Shown here: positions 11,015-24,937 of the stretch, one piece after another
Layout of the letters: each line of letters starts with the position of its first letter
Position numbering within the stretch: the first letter of the stretch is position 1
Source of the DNA: Glandiceps talaboti
Lineage: Eukaryota; Hemichordata; Enteropneusta; Spengelidae
Direction of reading: 5' to 3'
NCBI RefSeq assembly: GCF_964340395.1
Contig: NC_135570.1
Span: forward strand, 6,727,822-6,791,821
DNA: 64,000 bases
Notes under the pieces: model-generated
Database searches by the model: none
Seen by the model: only the letters and a program-made list of their open reading frames with translations
Told to the model about the DNA's origin: nothing
Made by a program: the position numbers and the translations under genes

Positions 11015-14000
11015 GCCAATCATCAGCATGTCATGGTACCATCTAAAACGTGCGTTGTGAAGGTCAGAACAGTCAAAGTAGGGCACGACGAACAAATCTG
11101 TCTTCCGTCGACCTTGACACTAAAGTAACCATTTTACAAGTCAGGGAGTCCACCATCATGTACTGTTACACAGGAAATGACCTCCCTGGAAATTCACTCT
11201 AATTTTGATTTATTAATGTTTTTGCAGTTTTCAAGGACAGTGCTTTTTTTCTTTTCCATTTGATATAAATATAGGAGTTCTGGAAAGGTTACTTCAGGTC
11301 AGGAACAGTAAGTTACACTACAGTATCAATATAGTTTTATGGTCTGTGGTGTTTTGAAGGCAGTGTGTTAAGTTATGGTCTATTGTTGTGTATTTATGTA
11401 AGTGTGCTGTCCTAATAGTCCTACACTTGTGTAGTGTTTGTGGTTAGTATTTTGTATATATCCGGTTCAATTTATATGATCGGTCAGTCCTCAACAACTG
11501 TATAAATAACTGTGTTATTGTTGACTTCAAAGAGTTCATGTAAATCTGGGAATGGCGACTGGTAAATTTTTATCTTCAGATGACAGTAAGTGTGTTTGTA
11601 TGGTGGTCAAATGCAGTGCTTGGCCTCATGTCGCATAATTTGGATGACCGATATCAGTGGTGTAACCAGCCTGTGAAATTTTATCCTAAATTACACATTG
11701 TTCACTAACAGACACATTTACTATCATAACGATGTCTGTTATTTGTGTCATTTCATCTGGCCGTGAGGCAAAATTTAAAAATATTTTGATCTCATTTTCT
11801 TTAGGGTCAGATATGATGAGTTGTAGTTATCATATTTTCTCTTGGTGTTGATTTATATGTGTTATAATAGTCTCTTATTTCAAATTAACAGTAAGCATCA
11901 CACTACTGCCTATGTTCATATAAAGGATCAGTTTCCTCCCTTGAGCCATTGCAGAATAGTGACCCCCTATGTTACATGTATAAAATTATCAAAACACAAC
12001 TCATATTTACATAACAATGCCACTGTTGTTATGCAAATTATCCAGTTGAAAGTTATGATTTCTTTTGGAAAAAAAGCTGCGAATGTCCAAGTTAGTCAAT
12101 TTGGATTTTTCCGTAAAATTTTACAGTAGTTACGTAAAAGTTTTCCTCGGTTCATATTTTCTGATTGTTGTTCGATTTTGTGTTGAAATATCTTGAAATT
12201 TGCTTTCAAAGTATAGTCAGTTTAAAGAAGTGTTGAATCCTAATTAAAACTTGAAGAATTTGAAGCAGTTGTAAATGGGTAGGAGGATAGTGGGATAAAA
12301 TAATGCAGTGTTTTTTCGCAATGGCTGACTACACGGTGCAGGGACATTGAAATAAATCAAGACGAGGGTTGCAAAGTTGTTGACAGTTATGTAAGACAAC
12401 AAGGTCACTCTAATGAAAGCAGGTTTATAGCCGATAAAAAAAACTGTTGTCATAGTAACAGTTGATTTACAACAGACGTTTTTCTCTCCAAATTTGTGGT
12501 TTGACCATGTAGTACATTAAAATTGACCACAGTGTCGTTTATAGTGAACTCTGTATATCTCCGAATGTATGTCAGACAGTAATGAGAGTGGATAACTTGT
12601 CTATGTTTTTAGTGAAACATGTAAAGGGTATTATGTCTGTAACTGTATCAGTATTAGCATCGATTAACCTATGGTTAATATTTTCTGAACAAATGTACAA
12701 GAGAGGTTATCGAAGTCAAAAGAAAAGGTTAAATTTTGAAGAGTTATTTTTGAAAATATTGTGGCAATGTTACTTCCTGTGATGTCTGTCAACTGTGATG
12801 TTTTTCTACTTTGTCAATTCGCGTCTCGTTACGAAGATATGGAGACCTGTTTTTTTTAATTTGAATATTCTCGTAATCAAGTGAAGTTCATTTGATATAT
12901 TTTTTCATACTTTCAAAATTCATTTCCAGCGATTCTGATCGTTTAACTGAACCACACATAAATATAACCTCTGTACTAGTACATTATATTACATGTATAT
13001 ATTACAGGAGTCTGGAGACATTGTTGATAACTGTCATACAGGTTTGATAACTCAAATTTCAAAGTGTGTGGATTTAGAAATATGTCATCATCAGTGCAAA
13101 AAGGAAAGAAAATATGTCTCTTTCTTTCGTAAGTACAGTAATATTTTTAGTAATGACGATTTCTAATCGCACTGTAAAAACTCTTGGAAGTAAATCCCAA
13201 TACAGTTATGCTTTGACCTTGATCTCGTTCAGCTGGTACATAAATTTTGATCGTTTTGTGATAAATATTGTTTTTATGGGATTTTCCTGAATGAGGTGAA
13301 TGACTGAATATGGTATTTCTGTTAGAGTATATGATATGATGATGTAGTGTATGATTGAGAGATGTGAATTTGAATTCTTCTAGGAACATGACTATAAATA
13401 CCTAGTTGTACAAAATGTAAATACTAGAAATAAAATGTGCAGGATATAGTGTGCAATTTATTTCTAGTCCTCTTTCAGATTTGATTGAATTTGAACATTT
13501 TTTTTATTTTTTTTTATTTTTTTAGAGTTTTTTGTGATGACCATGTTTTGAAACCCCAGATTTGATATCTGTATCATGATAGGTGTAGGTGTAGTAGCTA
13601 GGAGTGTTTGTCAAGTACAAATAGCAAAATAAAATAAAATGATGCAATGTCCTGTTACTTATCTGTTTCTAGTGTCAGGTCATGGAGTTACCAGGCTTAG
13701 TTTATTTGGGATTTTATCTCAAAGTTTATCACTTTTAAGTTACAGAGTCTTCGACTAAAAATAGTCTTAAAAATATAATTTTGTATGTGTGGAGAATACA
13801 GCTTGATTCTTTGATGGCACCAGACTGCCTGAGAGGGCTCACTACAAACACAGGTGCTGTACATATTCTAAAAATAGTCTAGCTGAGGGGGTACTTGGTG
13901 TACTGTATAAAGGTAATGTTGTGGTGTGCTACATGATAAAGAATAACTAAGTTCGTGGAAATTTTAATAAACAAATGCTGAGTTATGGAAATATATTGAA

Positions 14001-14284
14001 TATGATCAAGGTATGAGAGGGTGGAAAAACACCACACTAAAACTACCTTGTCCTCCGTTACCAACAACTTGTCCTCTTACTGTTACCACCACAGATCTTC
14101 TACATGGCAAAAACCAGCAATTTGATGTGTTAGTTCCTTTGTATATTGTAAAAAAAAAAGGTGATATATTTACTGTTTTTAGGATCGGTGTGATATTTGT
14201 ATGCTCTGTGTAATTAGTAAGTTGTTTTGCATGTAGTGTTGTTTTTGTTAGGGTGGTACATACATGTAGTTGAAATCTGTATAT
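11015..14284. other. AT-rich intronic DNA, no gene seen
   Basis: No exon, tandem array or transposon end stands out. The notable items are a SOX-OCT-like composite near 12013-12038, an X-box-like palindrome at 12447-12460, T-rich runs near 13497-13525, and TTTGATGGCACCAGACT near 13811, which resembles the right half of the small dispersed element seen at 21893 and 27983. Confidence 0.5.
12013..12038 (+). promoter_or_regulatory. SOX site and SOX-OCT-like composite
   Basis: AACAATG (12013-12019) is a SOX consensus. TGTTGTTATGCAAAT (12024-12038) matches the SOX2-OCT4 composite pattern CWTTGTNATGCAAAT at 13 of 15 positions, with the POU octamer intact. Enhancer function is inferred from the motif only. 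Confidence 0.35.
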
Positions 14285-14632
14285 CCCAGCTATTTTGCCA
14301 AGGTTCCCAGCAAAATTATGGCACAATGTATTGAAATCTAGTAACTTTTACCAGATTTCCCTCTCGGTTACTGGGGTTCCCTACAGACGTTACAATATAA
14401 GGTACATGTGTATGCATGTTTTACCACATCCCCCCTCCCCCTCTGTTACCAGGAATCCCCACCAAAATCATGGTACAACATGTCAAAATCTGTGCAAGTT
14501 TTAACAGACTTCCCCCCTCTGTTTAATATCTGTGTTCCAAACCAAATTTATGGTACATTTTGTACATGGTATGGAAATCTGTCCAACTTTCGTATGTTTC
14601 CCTCCATCTGTTATTGGGGATTTCCCTAACAT
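14285..14632 (+). repeat. Degenerate tandem repeat, three copies of about 105 bp
   Basis: Three successive units share TTACCAG or TTAC-GGG, then TTCCC, then CAAA-T-ATGG-ACA, then GAAATCTG/AAATCTGT and a run of CCCTC. The stretch just upstream (14245-14305: GGGTGGTAC, GAAATCTG, CCCAG, CCAAGGTTCCCA) follows the pattern of the family at 21771-22215. Confidence 0.7.
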
Positions 14633-15710
14633 TAGTAAAAAAAAGAGAATATTAGAGTTGCTTGATATGTCAGACATACAGTACACTTTGTTACAGTTGA
14701 AAACAGGACCTCACAGTTACATGCTGTATACCTATTGTGTACAAAAGTGTAACATTCTATGGCTTTTTAAACACAGTACAGATTGAATTACCTTTCTTCG
14801 GGGGTTTTTAAGCATACTGTACAGTTCACACTAACAAGTTCAAAATGTTCCATTGTTAATTTCATTCATTTAACATCATAGGTTTTCCGTACCTTGCTCC
14901 TGGCTTTACCGTTATAATTAAAATCCCTTCAAATTAAGTATGTGTGATGGATACATGTATATATATTGCGATAAATACAATATACATGCATAAAAGGATA
15001 ACATTCTCAAGCTAAAAGTAACAAAAAAAGGCCAGGAAAGGAAAAAACAAATTTTGATTATTACAGTTTTGTAGATGATGTATTTTTGGTTTATGGAGGA
15101 TGAATATTATGTAGAGTGATCATGTGACATGATGAGGATTTTCTTCGTGCGTCTTTGTCTGTCACCTACAATAAGGAAATTGATATCCAGTGTTGACCCA
15201 GAAAACATTTTTTAATGTACTTTATATGCTCGAAATATTCATTTAAATCACATTAGATTTTCGGTTTTAATCTTTTGTGTGTAAATCAAGACTTTGTTTT
15301 AGTATATCACTGGAAAATATTAGTTTCGGCTGACAGACTTGTGTTAATTGTTCAGTTGGAAAGCAGTCATTTGGATGTTTTTAGTAGCCACATTTTGAGT
15401 TTATTAAGAAAGTATGACATCTGAGAAATAAAAATGGAATGAACGTGACTCCAAGTTATTATGTTGTAACAAAATAACAAAAAATGGTGGATAATTGTGT
15501 GAGCTTGGTATAAGTTGCATGATGGGAAAATGTCAGAATTATGTCCGTGACAATATTCAGCTAATTTTAACCGATACACTTTCAAGTTCACTCCCCAGTC
15601 TGTGATTCCTCTCTACTGTTCAGTGCAGTTTTGAAAAAACAAATACATGACTCAGAGTGTACTTTTTCTAGCTCCAGATGGAATGTTTGTGGAGACATAA
15701 TGTGTTCTTC
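14633..15710. other. Intronic DNA, nothing recognised
   Basis: AT-rich sequence without a recognisable exon, RNA gene or repeat structure. The short open frames at 14501-14786 are chance frames over the end of the preceding tandem repeat. Confidence 0.5.

Positions 15711-15759
<49 letters not shown>
15711..15759. repeat. (TAG)n microsatellite
   Basis: About 16 uninterrupted TAG trinucleotides followed by a few diverged units. The poly-Leu reverse frame across it is a repeat artefact. Confidence 0.97.
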
Positions 15760-15765
<6 letters not shown>

Positions 15766-18095
15766 AGAGGGTAAAAGTCTTGCACAATTTAGTGTACTTC
15801 ATGTTTGATATTCTGAGGATCGACCTGGTGAGCTAGAATGAACTTGACCTAATAGTGATAATGGCGACATTTTTACTGAAGCTGTTGATTCGTCAGCAAC
15901 ATTCATTTGCACTGCATATATATTCAACGGCCTCATAAACTAAACTTGTAAAATGCATGATGGTAAAGCCATACATGTAGACATGTACAAAACAGATGAA
16001 GTGAATTCAGTTTGTGTTATCGTTGTTCACCAAAAAAGATCGATATTCTTAAATGTTAAAACACCAAGATATTTTGAATAGATTTTATAAAAAAAATGTC
16101 TCTTTTGTCATCAGCTACTACATGTAAGTGTTATATATTTGTGATAAATTGGCATTTGTTCATAACCCTGCATATTATCGAGATGCCATAAAACATGGAG
16201 TTAGTGAGCGTACAATATACATGTTTTTCTGACCTGTTTATTTCATTTCAATGTGTCACACATATACACTAAAGTGTACGTTATTGAAGATAAATTCAAC
16301 ATCTTCATCCCAGAGTTTGACATTTTGATTTTTGAATTATTAGAGTTACAGACTGTAATGTTTGAATGAATGTATTTTGGGGGCGAGAGAAGAAGTAGTA
16401 ATATTGCAGGTGTTATATTTCTCAGAGAGCTACACAATCATATACACATCATCTGTAAGAATATCATTATCCGGAAAACGTTTTCAAAGAGAGAAGGTAA
16501 TTGGTGTTTTTTGCACCAGTCTTGCGTGGATTCAGTGGTTTTATTAGCCCAATCACTGTCGTCTCACATAACACCCAGCTACAGTTTTCAAAATACACCC
16601 CGTTTTCATTTTGCACTGGAAGTCGGATCATATTTTTTTTTTTGACAGGAAAGCATGCAAGTGGTAAAACGATATTCTCTTGGGTGCTTATTTTGTGTTG
16701 TTCACAACCTTGCAAATCAGACACTTTGTTTATTTTGGTGTTTAAAACATTGGATGAATTTTGTGGTTCAGTGAATCAAGTTCATTCTGTACCTTCTCAT
16801 TTATCAATGCCAAGTCAGTGAAAAATGTATAGTCAGGTGGACTCTTTGCAAAGAATTTAATTCTCACATTTTCATAACACATCTGTACACATTACCTAAT
16901 CATACATATTTGTGGTCCATCTTCATCATCATCATTCCAGGAGTTATATTTCTGATTTTACAGATCAGCCGTTGTACTCCTGTTTTATTAATTAAGTTAA
17001 AATTGTCAACCATATCATATGAAGTCAGTGATCACTTTTTTAACCACAAATTTTTCGCCAAATTATTTCACTGATATCGGTGTATTTTGTGTCTAGCTTT
17101 TCATTACATTTCAGTAATCCCTTCCAGATTAGAACCTGTTAAAATTATTCCCTAAACTTTAAAGGCCAATGTCTCATTCCCAGGTTCTAATATTAGTATT
17201 ATTGGAGCCATTAGATAGAATTCTTATGTTCTGGATCAACTTTTGATTATTTTTACAAGCTGTTGTCAAGACAACCGTTTTTTAATCCTAAACCAATGTT
17301 GGCCTTTAATGTAGAAAATTTAAAAACATTTTCCTGGCAATATTATTGGAATCCGTTCTCAGGTTACAACAGATACATGTACATTTACAACTAATTCTAT
17401 GAAAATAACTGTCATAATTTTGGATCATTTTGATGTAAACAGCAACTATGTTTCTACCTAACTGCTTACATCCTTGATTTTCATGTTCTACATGTGGTTC
17501 ATATCCTATTAGTATTGTCACACAAAACATGGCTGACTTGTGAGGAGTGGATTCACTTCACTGCATACCAAGGGTGACAATTCATCAAGGTTTTATTGTA
17601 GAACTCCAGAGACTAATCTGGTGTGTGTGTGCAATTCGTCGTCAGTGCTCGTACAGTTGTGGCATCGTTTGACCTTTCATGTTCTTTTTGAAAATTTCAA
17701 AACATGTCCCTTCTGAATAATTAAATAAGAGAAAAAAAGGAGTTGATTTGGCTAATCATTGGTGGTATTGGGTTCTGACCGTTCATGAACACTGATAGTG
17801 TTGTGTACACAAACCGGTGTCGTATTTGCTGTAGAATGCATTCAAATATGTCAGGCACCCAGAAGAACTTGATAAATTTATCTGAACAATACTGTATTTT
17901 TGAACCAGGATTCCTGGCATTCTCAAAGACAAAACAGAAATTCTTTAATTTGATGAGTACACCAGATTAATTTGGGTTACATGTGACATTGAAATATTTA
18001 CTGTACATGTAGTGACATTGGAACTTGGCACTTGGTGATTGATTTACTTCAAAGGATGATATACCAGATGTTCCCATATAGTGCAATCGGTAATG
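15760..18095. other. Intronic DNA, no gene seen
   Basis: Overlapping frames on both strands at 16370-16821 are open for about 90-105 codons but match no family and have no consistent splice signals. No repeats beyond short homopolymers were seen. Confidence 0.5.
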
Positions 18096-18247
18096 TGACA
18101 CACACATATATATATATATATATATGTACCCTATGCTTCAACCACATATAATAGTACCACATGTGCATACATACATGGACACACACCCAACAGACATTAC
18201 CTTTTCCCTTCATACACACATGCATACATGCACGCACGTACGCGCAT

Positions 18248-18287
<40 letters not shown>

Positions 18288-18630
18288 ACACACACAGACA
18301 GAGAGAAACATACACGCACACATATATGCATGGATGTACATGTACACATGAACGTATACACACATTGTAAGGAAACGTGAACACATACACATGCACACAT
18401 ACATACAAATACACATACTGTAAACACACACACACACACACGCACACACACACTGCACACATGTGCATACACACATGTACATGTGGATACATGTACACAT
18501 ACACATACACACATACGTATGCCCCATCACATATGTACATGCAATGCATTGCACATCTGTAGATGGACATACATACACGCATGTACAGTACACATGTACA
18601 GTACACATGCACATACAATGTAATAGGTGT

Positions 18631-18662
<32 letters not shown>

Positions 18663-18683
18663 AGACACACACACACACACACA

Positions 18684-18746
<63 letters not shown>
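18096..18746. repeat. Complex CA / TA / ACAT microsatellite region
   Basis: About 650 bp made almost wholly of CACA, TATA, ACAT and ACATGT motifs, with longer pure (CA)n tracts at about 18250-18280, 18425-18450 and 18631-18746. The 247-codon minus-strand frame here is only Val-Cys repeat translation. CGCGCATGCGCA at 18241-18252 fits the NRF1 consensus but lies inside the repeat. Alternating purine-pyrimidine tracts like these can adopt Z-DNA. Confidence 0.97.
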
Positions 18747-18748
<2 letters not shown>

Positions 18749-18861
18749 CACATGTATGCACTATAAAACCAAAGTATTATACTATACAGCATGCTTCATA
18801 AATGATACACGATGGTAAAGACAATATTTACAAATCATGTAAAAGAAGCCAATAGTTTTCT

Positions 18862-18925
18862 TTTGTATACATGTACATGTACATGTGTCACACTGACTGT
18901 ACACTGACTGTACACTGACTGTACA
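18862..18925. repeat. Short direct repeats ACATGT and CACTGACTGTA
   Basis: A TACATG run is followed by at least three tandem copies of an 11-bp unit CACTGACTGTA. Confidence 0.85.
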
Positions 18926-19624
18926 ATTCATGTTCAAATATGGAATGTTACAATTTTTATTTCAAGCTATCATATAACTCAATATGTCATACAATTGTAG
19001 TCGCCATTTTGAACTTCAACACCTGATCATCAATTTCTAGAAAATTAGATATAAAAATGTTGGTCTCTCATTATTTTGACATCCATGATAAATACATGTA
19101 GTATCTCTAATATAGTTGTATGAATCTATGTCATATGGCTAACACTTGTTTCCCAAAGTTAGCTTCTTCTGCTGTGAATCCTTGGCCTGGAAAAAACCCA
19201 AAAATTCTTCTTTTTTTTGGCCTTTCAGAATGTACTTAAAGGTATTTTTTTTCAATATTGACAGGTGCTAGATACTGATTGTGACACTCGCTGTATATAT
19301 ATGAAGCCCATTGAAATTTCATTAGCTAGAATTATGGTATGAACTTCTAACGTACGTTATTTCTTCATGTGTATGCAGTGAGATTTGGCATAGATGTATT
19401 GGAAGAAACAAATAAATAGAACATGAAATGTCTGAAACAGGGCCCTAATAAAACAAACTCCTTACTCAGAAATCAAACCCTCTCATCTCAAGTGCTTCCT
19501 GACACTTTCAATTGTGTCAGGAACACATAAGATCTCAAGAGACAGTTTTAGTATGTTGGGAGAGTTGAAATAGAGTGGTCAACGTGATAATATGTGTGTG
19601 TGTGTCACTGTGTATACTTTACAG

Positions 19625-19642
19625 TATGTATGTATGTATGTA

Positions 19643-19711
<69 letters not shown>

Positions 19712-19840
19712 ATGTATGTATGTATGTATGTATGTATGTATGTATGTATGTATGTATGTATGTATGTATGTATGTATGTATGTATGTATGTATGTATGTA
19801 TGTATGTATGTATGTATGTATGTATGTATGTATGTATGTG
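19625..19840. repeat. (TG)n and (TATG)n microsatellite
   Basis: About 48 bp of TG dinucleotide flanked by TATG; the right-hand TATG array is about 145 bp and nearly perfect. Its motif on this strand is complementary to the ACAT arrays at 1357-1508 and 50182-50598. Confidence 0.98.
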
Positions 19841-21770
19841 GAAAGGGAGGGGCTACAACAATGCATCATTGATCTAAAAAAAAATATATCACAAAATGTT
19901 AGCAATTTGTCTGGGATTAAAGTATGTTCAGTTTTGCCATAATGTAGCTATTACCATTTTTGTGCTGTTTCTCTGAAAACCAGATCCTATCCTATTCTCT
20001 CAATCATGTACCTCTACTATAGTCATGTAACAGCTTTAGTGGACTAAAAATATAAATTGTTATCAATTATATTTGAAGGGTTGTGTCTGAGATTTTGATG
20101 ATGGATTCATGTGATTGACATATGTAGGAATGCCAGCCCTACTGAAAATCACTCAGAAACGTACAAACAGATCCCGAAATTGTTATTTTCAAGGAATTTA
20201 TAGTAGAATTATCAAAATGTTGCTTAGCGTTTGTGGAATGTTTCGTCCGATATCACGGACATTGACACAAAACAGAGTTCATGGTGTCGTTATGGAGTGT
20301 GACATATTCTATTACACTGTGGATAATCGGTAATCAATGTTTCTCTCATAATGTCAACAAAGCTCGTTTCTTGAAAATTTTCAACATGACAAGTATATAT
20401 TGTCCAGGGTGATTACAAGTGCACCATGTTTTCTGGAGTATTTTTGTGATGGGTGATTTTTATACTGTAGTGCAATAAAGCGTTGTGTTGTTCAACGGAA
20501 TGAGGATTCTATTCAAATTACTCATGCCATACGGGATAAGTACCTCCCTGTGATTTATGGCATTTTGGACAGACAGGAAACGGCTTTTAGCCTGCTGACT
20601 GAATACTGACAAATGTATTAATAACACTCTAGGCCTCAACTAGATCATGGGTTGTCATTGATAAAATTATGAGAGATTCCTAGATAATTAAAATTGAACT
20701 GTTTATGTTTGAACAGAAAATACATGATTGTAGTACTATTAGTATTAGACTGTCATTTTTTGATAAGTACAAGGGTAGGAAAAGGAAGCTCAAAAAATAC
20801 GGTTTCTAAAATTTCAAAAAAAATTTCAGAAATTTTGGTATATCGAGGTTGTACCATGATTTTATCATTTACAGGAGAATCATCATCATTGAAAATATTA
20901 GTATCATAGGGAGTCTGTTTAGTACTTGGCGTGACAAGACTCCTTAAGTCACTTATTTTTGTGGTGTGATGAAAGAGGAATATTTAGTGAAGACAAATAT
21001 TCCTCATCATTAACGAACTTGAGATATTTTGTCGTAATATACAAAAAAAAGTTCTACGTTTCCTGTACTTCATGATTACAAGCGGTAAATTATTGTCAGT
21101 TAATAAAATATAGGACATTATTAAATCAAGAAATTCACCAATATTTTGTCGTAACGTGGTGATGACAATAAAACTGTTGCCTGTATTTTATATTGTAGGA
21201 GCTACATGTACCTCAACTTAATTTAAAAGTAAGCGTATTATTAATAATAATATTAGTGCACGTTGTTGTAATCTAAAAATATTATTGATTAGGCCTAAAA
21301 AATGTTTGCAGTTACATAACCCCACCTAGTTTTTCACACCAACCTAAGCTTTTTTTTATGTATTCAAGAAAAAAATGATAAAATCGTGAAAATTGTGAAG
21401 TCTCGCAAGAAAAAGTGGATACGGAAACTGACATCAGTTCTTCCAATCTGTAATGGCTGTACATCTGATGAGAAGAAACAAATAACACAGAGACACCATT
21501 TGGAAAACAACAGAAATCATACCTGAACTAGACGCTCGCACATGAAAAAAAAGAGCAAAATCTACCTATCCCACCTATTTTAAAATTGAGCGTAATTGGA
21601 ACCACACAATTTTTTTTTGTTAGGCCTTAGTTTAATACTAATAGTAAGAACTTGAAAGAATTACTGAAGCTCTTCTAATAGCATATTAAGAAGTCTGTTG
21701 TCTGCATGTATAAAGCTTACCTTAGTAAATTAAGAATTCTGACACTGTAATGTTAGGTATAAGTGTTTTT
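19841..21770. other. AT-rich intronic DNA, no gene seen
   Basis: Open frames at 20115-20333 and 20694-20909 have no recognisable similarity. No array or transposon end was seen. Confidence 0.5.
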
Positions 21771-22215
21771 TTAATCAGGGTGGTACTTACTGTATATCTA
21801 CATGTTGGTAACATTTTTAAAGCCATTTCTCAAGTCTTTTTATCAGGGTTTCATTCCAGTGTTTTTTGGTAGGGGTGGTGTGTTGGTTAGTCTGGGTGCC
21901 AGTGTGGTATCAATCTTATGATTCGATGAAGGATGGCACTAGACTCTGTGTTGGTAAAATCTACCTGAGTGAATTCCCAAGTCATTTTACCAGGGTTTCC
22001 CACCTGTGTTTTTGATATGGGTGGTGTGTAGGCAAAATCTGCCTGAGTTTCATAGTCATTTACCAGTGTTTCCTGCTACCAGTGTTTTTGATAAGGGTGG
22101 TATGTAGGTAAAATCTACCTGCATTCCCAAGTCATTTTACCAGGGTTCCTAACTAGTGTTTTTGATAAAGTGGTAATTAAGAGTTGAAATCCTGAGTTCC
22201 CAAGTCATTTTGCTG
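21771..22215 (+). repeat. Tandem array with GGGTGGT and AGGTAAAATCTACCT
   Basis: Four to five diverged units of roughly 70-130 bp share the order GATA-GGGTGGT-GT, GGTAAAATCTACCTG, TTCCCAAGTCATTT, ACCAGGGTTTCC. The core AGGTAAAATCTACCT is a small palindrome with a 5-nt loop. Related sequence occurs at 14245-14305 and 46085-46140, so this is a dispersed family that has also amplified in tandem here. A unit of the small element described at 21893 is embedded in it. Confidence 0.75.
21893..21955 (+). mobile_element. Small dispersed element, copy 1
   Basis: About 60 bp from TAGTCTGGGTGCCAG to GGATGGCACTAGACT. It matches 27983-28048 in order (TAGTCTGG-TGCCA, GTGGTATC, GATGAAGGAT, CTAGACT). The termini TAGTCT and AGACT(A) are inverted, so it may be a tiny MITE or part of a larger element. 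No protein or name is assigned. Confidence 0.55.
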
Positions 22216-24149
22216 TGAGTTTTCTGTAGTATGATACACATACATGTACTTGGTATTTATATAAAAAAACTTTCCCAATTTTAGCAGATTTCCCTCTTTC
22301 TACTACAAGTGTTCCCTTAGATAAAATACGATCATAAAGCCAGGGATAGGTTAGGGATGTTAGCGTACAAGTACAGGATGAGTTTGATGTAACTGTCGTT
22401 ACCGGATTTTATACGATTGTGTTACACTGGTTTCAGATTGTAGACAAAACACAGTCAGGGTTTAATAGAGATGTTTAACTTGTTAGCGTACACGTACATT
22501 GCTACATGCGAGGGTGAAGTAAATGTAGTTAGTGGATTTGTCAAGACTGGGTTTCTGTGATATAATATAATTACTAGGAATGACAAACCCAGTGTCCTAG
22601 CATGTAAAGTACATGTACAAATGTCTGCTGTACTAATTTGTTTAAAATGTCACTCACGACTGCTATATTGAGTATTCTGTTTTAAGTTGGAAAATAAAAA
22701 AAAACTAGAAAGGTTCAAAGAGAAATTAATCCGTATTTTAAAGAGATTTGTCAAAGTTTTCTCATAAATTATTGGGATACATTCGTTATATTTCAACAAC
22801 GTGTATGTGTGTGATTTATGTGAAGCAGTTTTGGAATATCTCGGCATGACTTCTTTTCTGATATTGATGATACCACTGAAGTGCAAAGTGTTGTGAACGC
22901 ACTTCAAATTATTATCTGGATAAAAGAAGCATTTTTCTTCCATTCTGGAAGTAGTATCGAATTAAACGTAATGCTTTCATTTGTTGTGAACAGAATAGGT
23001 TGTAGGATTTAAATATTAGCCAGGTGGGCATTATGCCTACAGTCCTTTCACTCGTGAAGTAGGTACCTCGTAATATTACGGTTGATTTTCAAAAAACATT
23101 TTCATGAGACACCATATTAGATTCCAAGATGAGAGAGTGGCTACAGTGACAGATTGGTAACGATACGGTATCAGTTCTTCATGTTCATTCAAATCAAGTC
23201 GATAAATTATCCTGGTTAGAATATATTTAAAACAGATCTGAAAGGAAAGAGCTATCCATATACATGTTACGCATCAAATTTATTATGAATTTTAAATACT
23301 TTTATTTTTGATTTTAGCAAACAAGGCCTGATTTTAACCGTGTGGTTATTCCTTATTATTCACATTATTATTTTTTAGGTTTACAAATTTTTCCATCTTA
23401 ATATTATCATTATTAATTTTATTATTTATATGAGCATAAGTTTTTAAAATATGAAATATAGTAATTTTATTTTTTAATGTGATTATATTGATAAATTATT
23501 AAAACTGATTTCTCAAGAGAGAGAGAGTTGAGATCATCATGTATTCTGTTGATGGTACAAAAAATAGGTGAAGGTCTGGTTTGGTATGATGGGCGTACAT
23601 TTAGACGGTAAACAGACAAACAAGACTAAAAATCTGCAAGTTTTATAGAGAATGTTAGTTGGCTTTGGAGGAGATTTGGTGTGTGTGGTCAGGTCTGTTT
23701 GTAAGATTATTGTAAATGGAATTGTGAAGCAAACCAAACAAGCTTGGGATTCAATTTAGCCTTGTCCTAATAGAGATTTTGCTGGTTGAGTGAAGGCCTT
23801 TCTCTGCCTGGTTGACTATGATTTTCTTTCCATTAGTTGATTTCATGTAGTTCAACTCATATAATTAGCTGCTTGGAAAGCAAAAATGGCTGCCCAGTTA
23901 TCACTAGTATTTGTTTGCTCTAAAAGTGGAGTAACAAAGAGGGCAAATAATATTATTGTGTGTTGTCAGTTAAAATTTTGGGGTGAGGGTGGCCATGTTT
24001 TCAATCCTGATAAAGTGAAAAAGGAAAATCATACGATTACATACATGTTATCTCTTGTAGTTAGTGACACCATTTTGGAGGTGGGGTGGCGAGAGTTCGT
24101 ATTTTCAGTGTACCTGAGTATTATAATGGTTAGAAATGTGTGAGAAATG
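22216..24149. other. Intronic DNA with a very AT-rich core
   Basis: No gene seen. The interval 23280-23510 is extremely AT-rich with runs such as TTATTATTTTTTAGG, a composition typical of scaffold/matrix attachment or replication-prone DNA, though no specific site can be named. An 85-codon frame at 23886-24143 begins at CAAAATGGCTGCC (a YY1-like context) but resembles no known protein. Confidence 0.45.
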
Positions 24150-24450
24150 CGTACAAAACCTTTCCAGAAATAAGAGTAGCAATTTTCAAAAAATATATGC
24201 TATTTTCACATTTATGTCAATAAAATTATAAAACTTGAGAAAATCTCATGATCTTTGCCACCATGTGTGTTAAACCTTTCCAAAAAAAGAGTAACATTGT
24301 TTAGAAAAAAAAAGTAACAAAAAAATGTAATCCGTACAATCCTTTTACTTTATTGAAATATAAACTTCGATAGAATTTTATGGTCTGTGCCATCTTACCT
24401 ACAAAACCTTTCCAAAAAAAAGTGTTAATGTTCACAAAAGAAGTGTAAAA
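24150..24450 (+). repeat. A-rich tandem repeat, three diverged copies
   Basis: Units of about 120-130 bp begin with AAACCTTTCCA followed by an A-rich block (near 24157, 24272 and 24404). They continue through AATAAAATTATA-like sequence and ATGGTC/ATGATCTTTGCCA. A three-copy tandem of an old dispersed element is the simplest explanation. Confidence 0.65.
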
Positions 24451-24937
24451 GTGAAAACGTAATTTATTAGTTTAATTCAGTTGTGTGTCGTCTTGCAATT
24501 TTACTACTACTGGACAAGTAGCACTTACATCTATACTGAGCATGCTCAGTACAAGCTGTAGTGGTACGTCCATATTAGGAGTTCATCATTAATTAGCATT
24601 ATAGAGTTGCTGTAAAGAAGAAGTCCTAAATTATGTTATAAGACATGTCTGCTAATAGAATGTGACAAGTAGAGTTGTTTTTCATCCCCTTATTATTATG
24701 CAAGAGAGGAGTTACTAGTAATCTGGTTGGATGGTTTTTATTACTTCAGCCTAAGAGTTGTAAAATCATGGACACAAGTCAGTCACTCATTACTTCGTGA
24801 TAGAGGCTACAAAAGGTTTATACAAACAGCTGTAGCATAACTGACTACTGTCCATCCTGAATTCATTTCAAATGTGTCTACTAATGAAAGATAAACTTTT
24901 TTTAATTAAAAAAATGGTGTTTCTTGTGAGTTATTGC

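Noticed and set aside
18241-18252. Consensus NRF1 site CGCGCATGCGCA
   Set aside because: It lies inside CA/CG-rich microsatellite sequence where such a word arises easily.
18049-18801. Long open frames (up to 247 codons) on both strands
   Set aside because: They are Val-Cys, Thr-His and Cys-Met-Tyr translations of CA/ACAT microsatellites and carry no real protein features.
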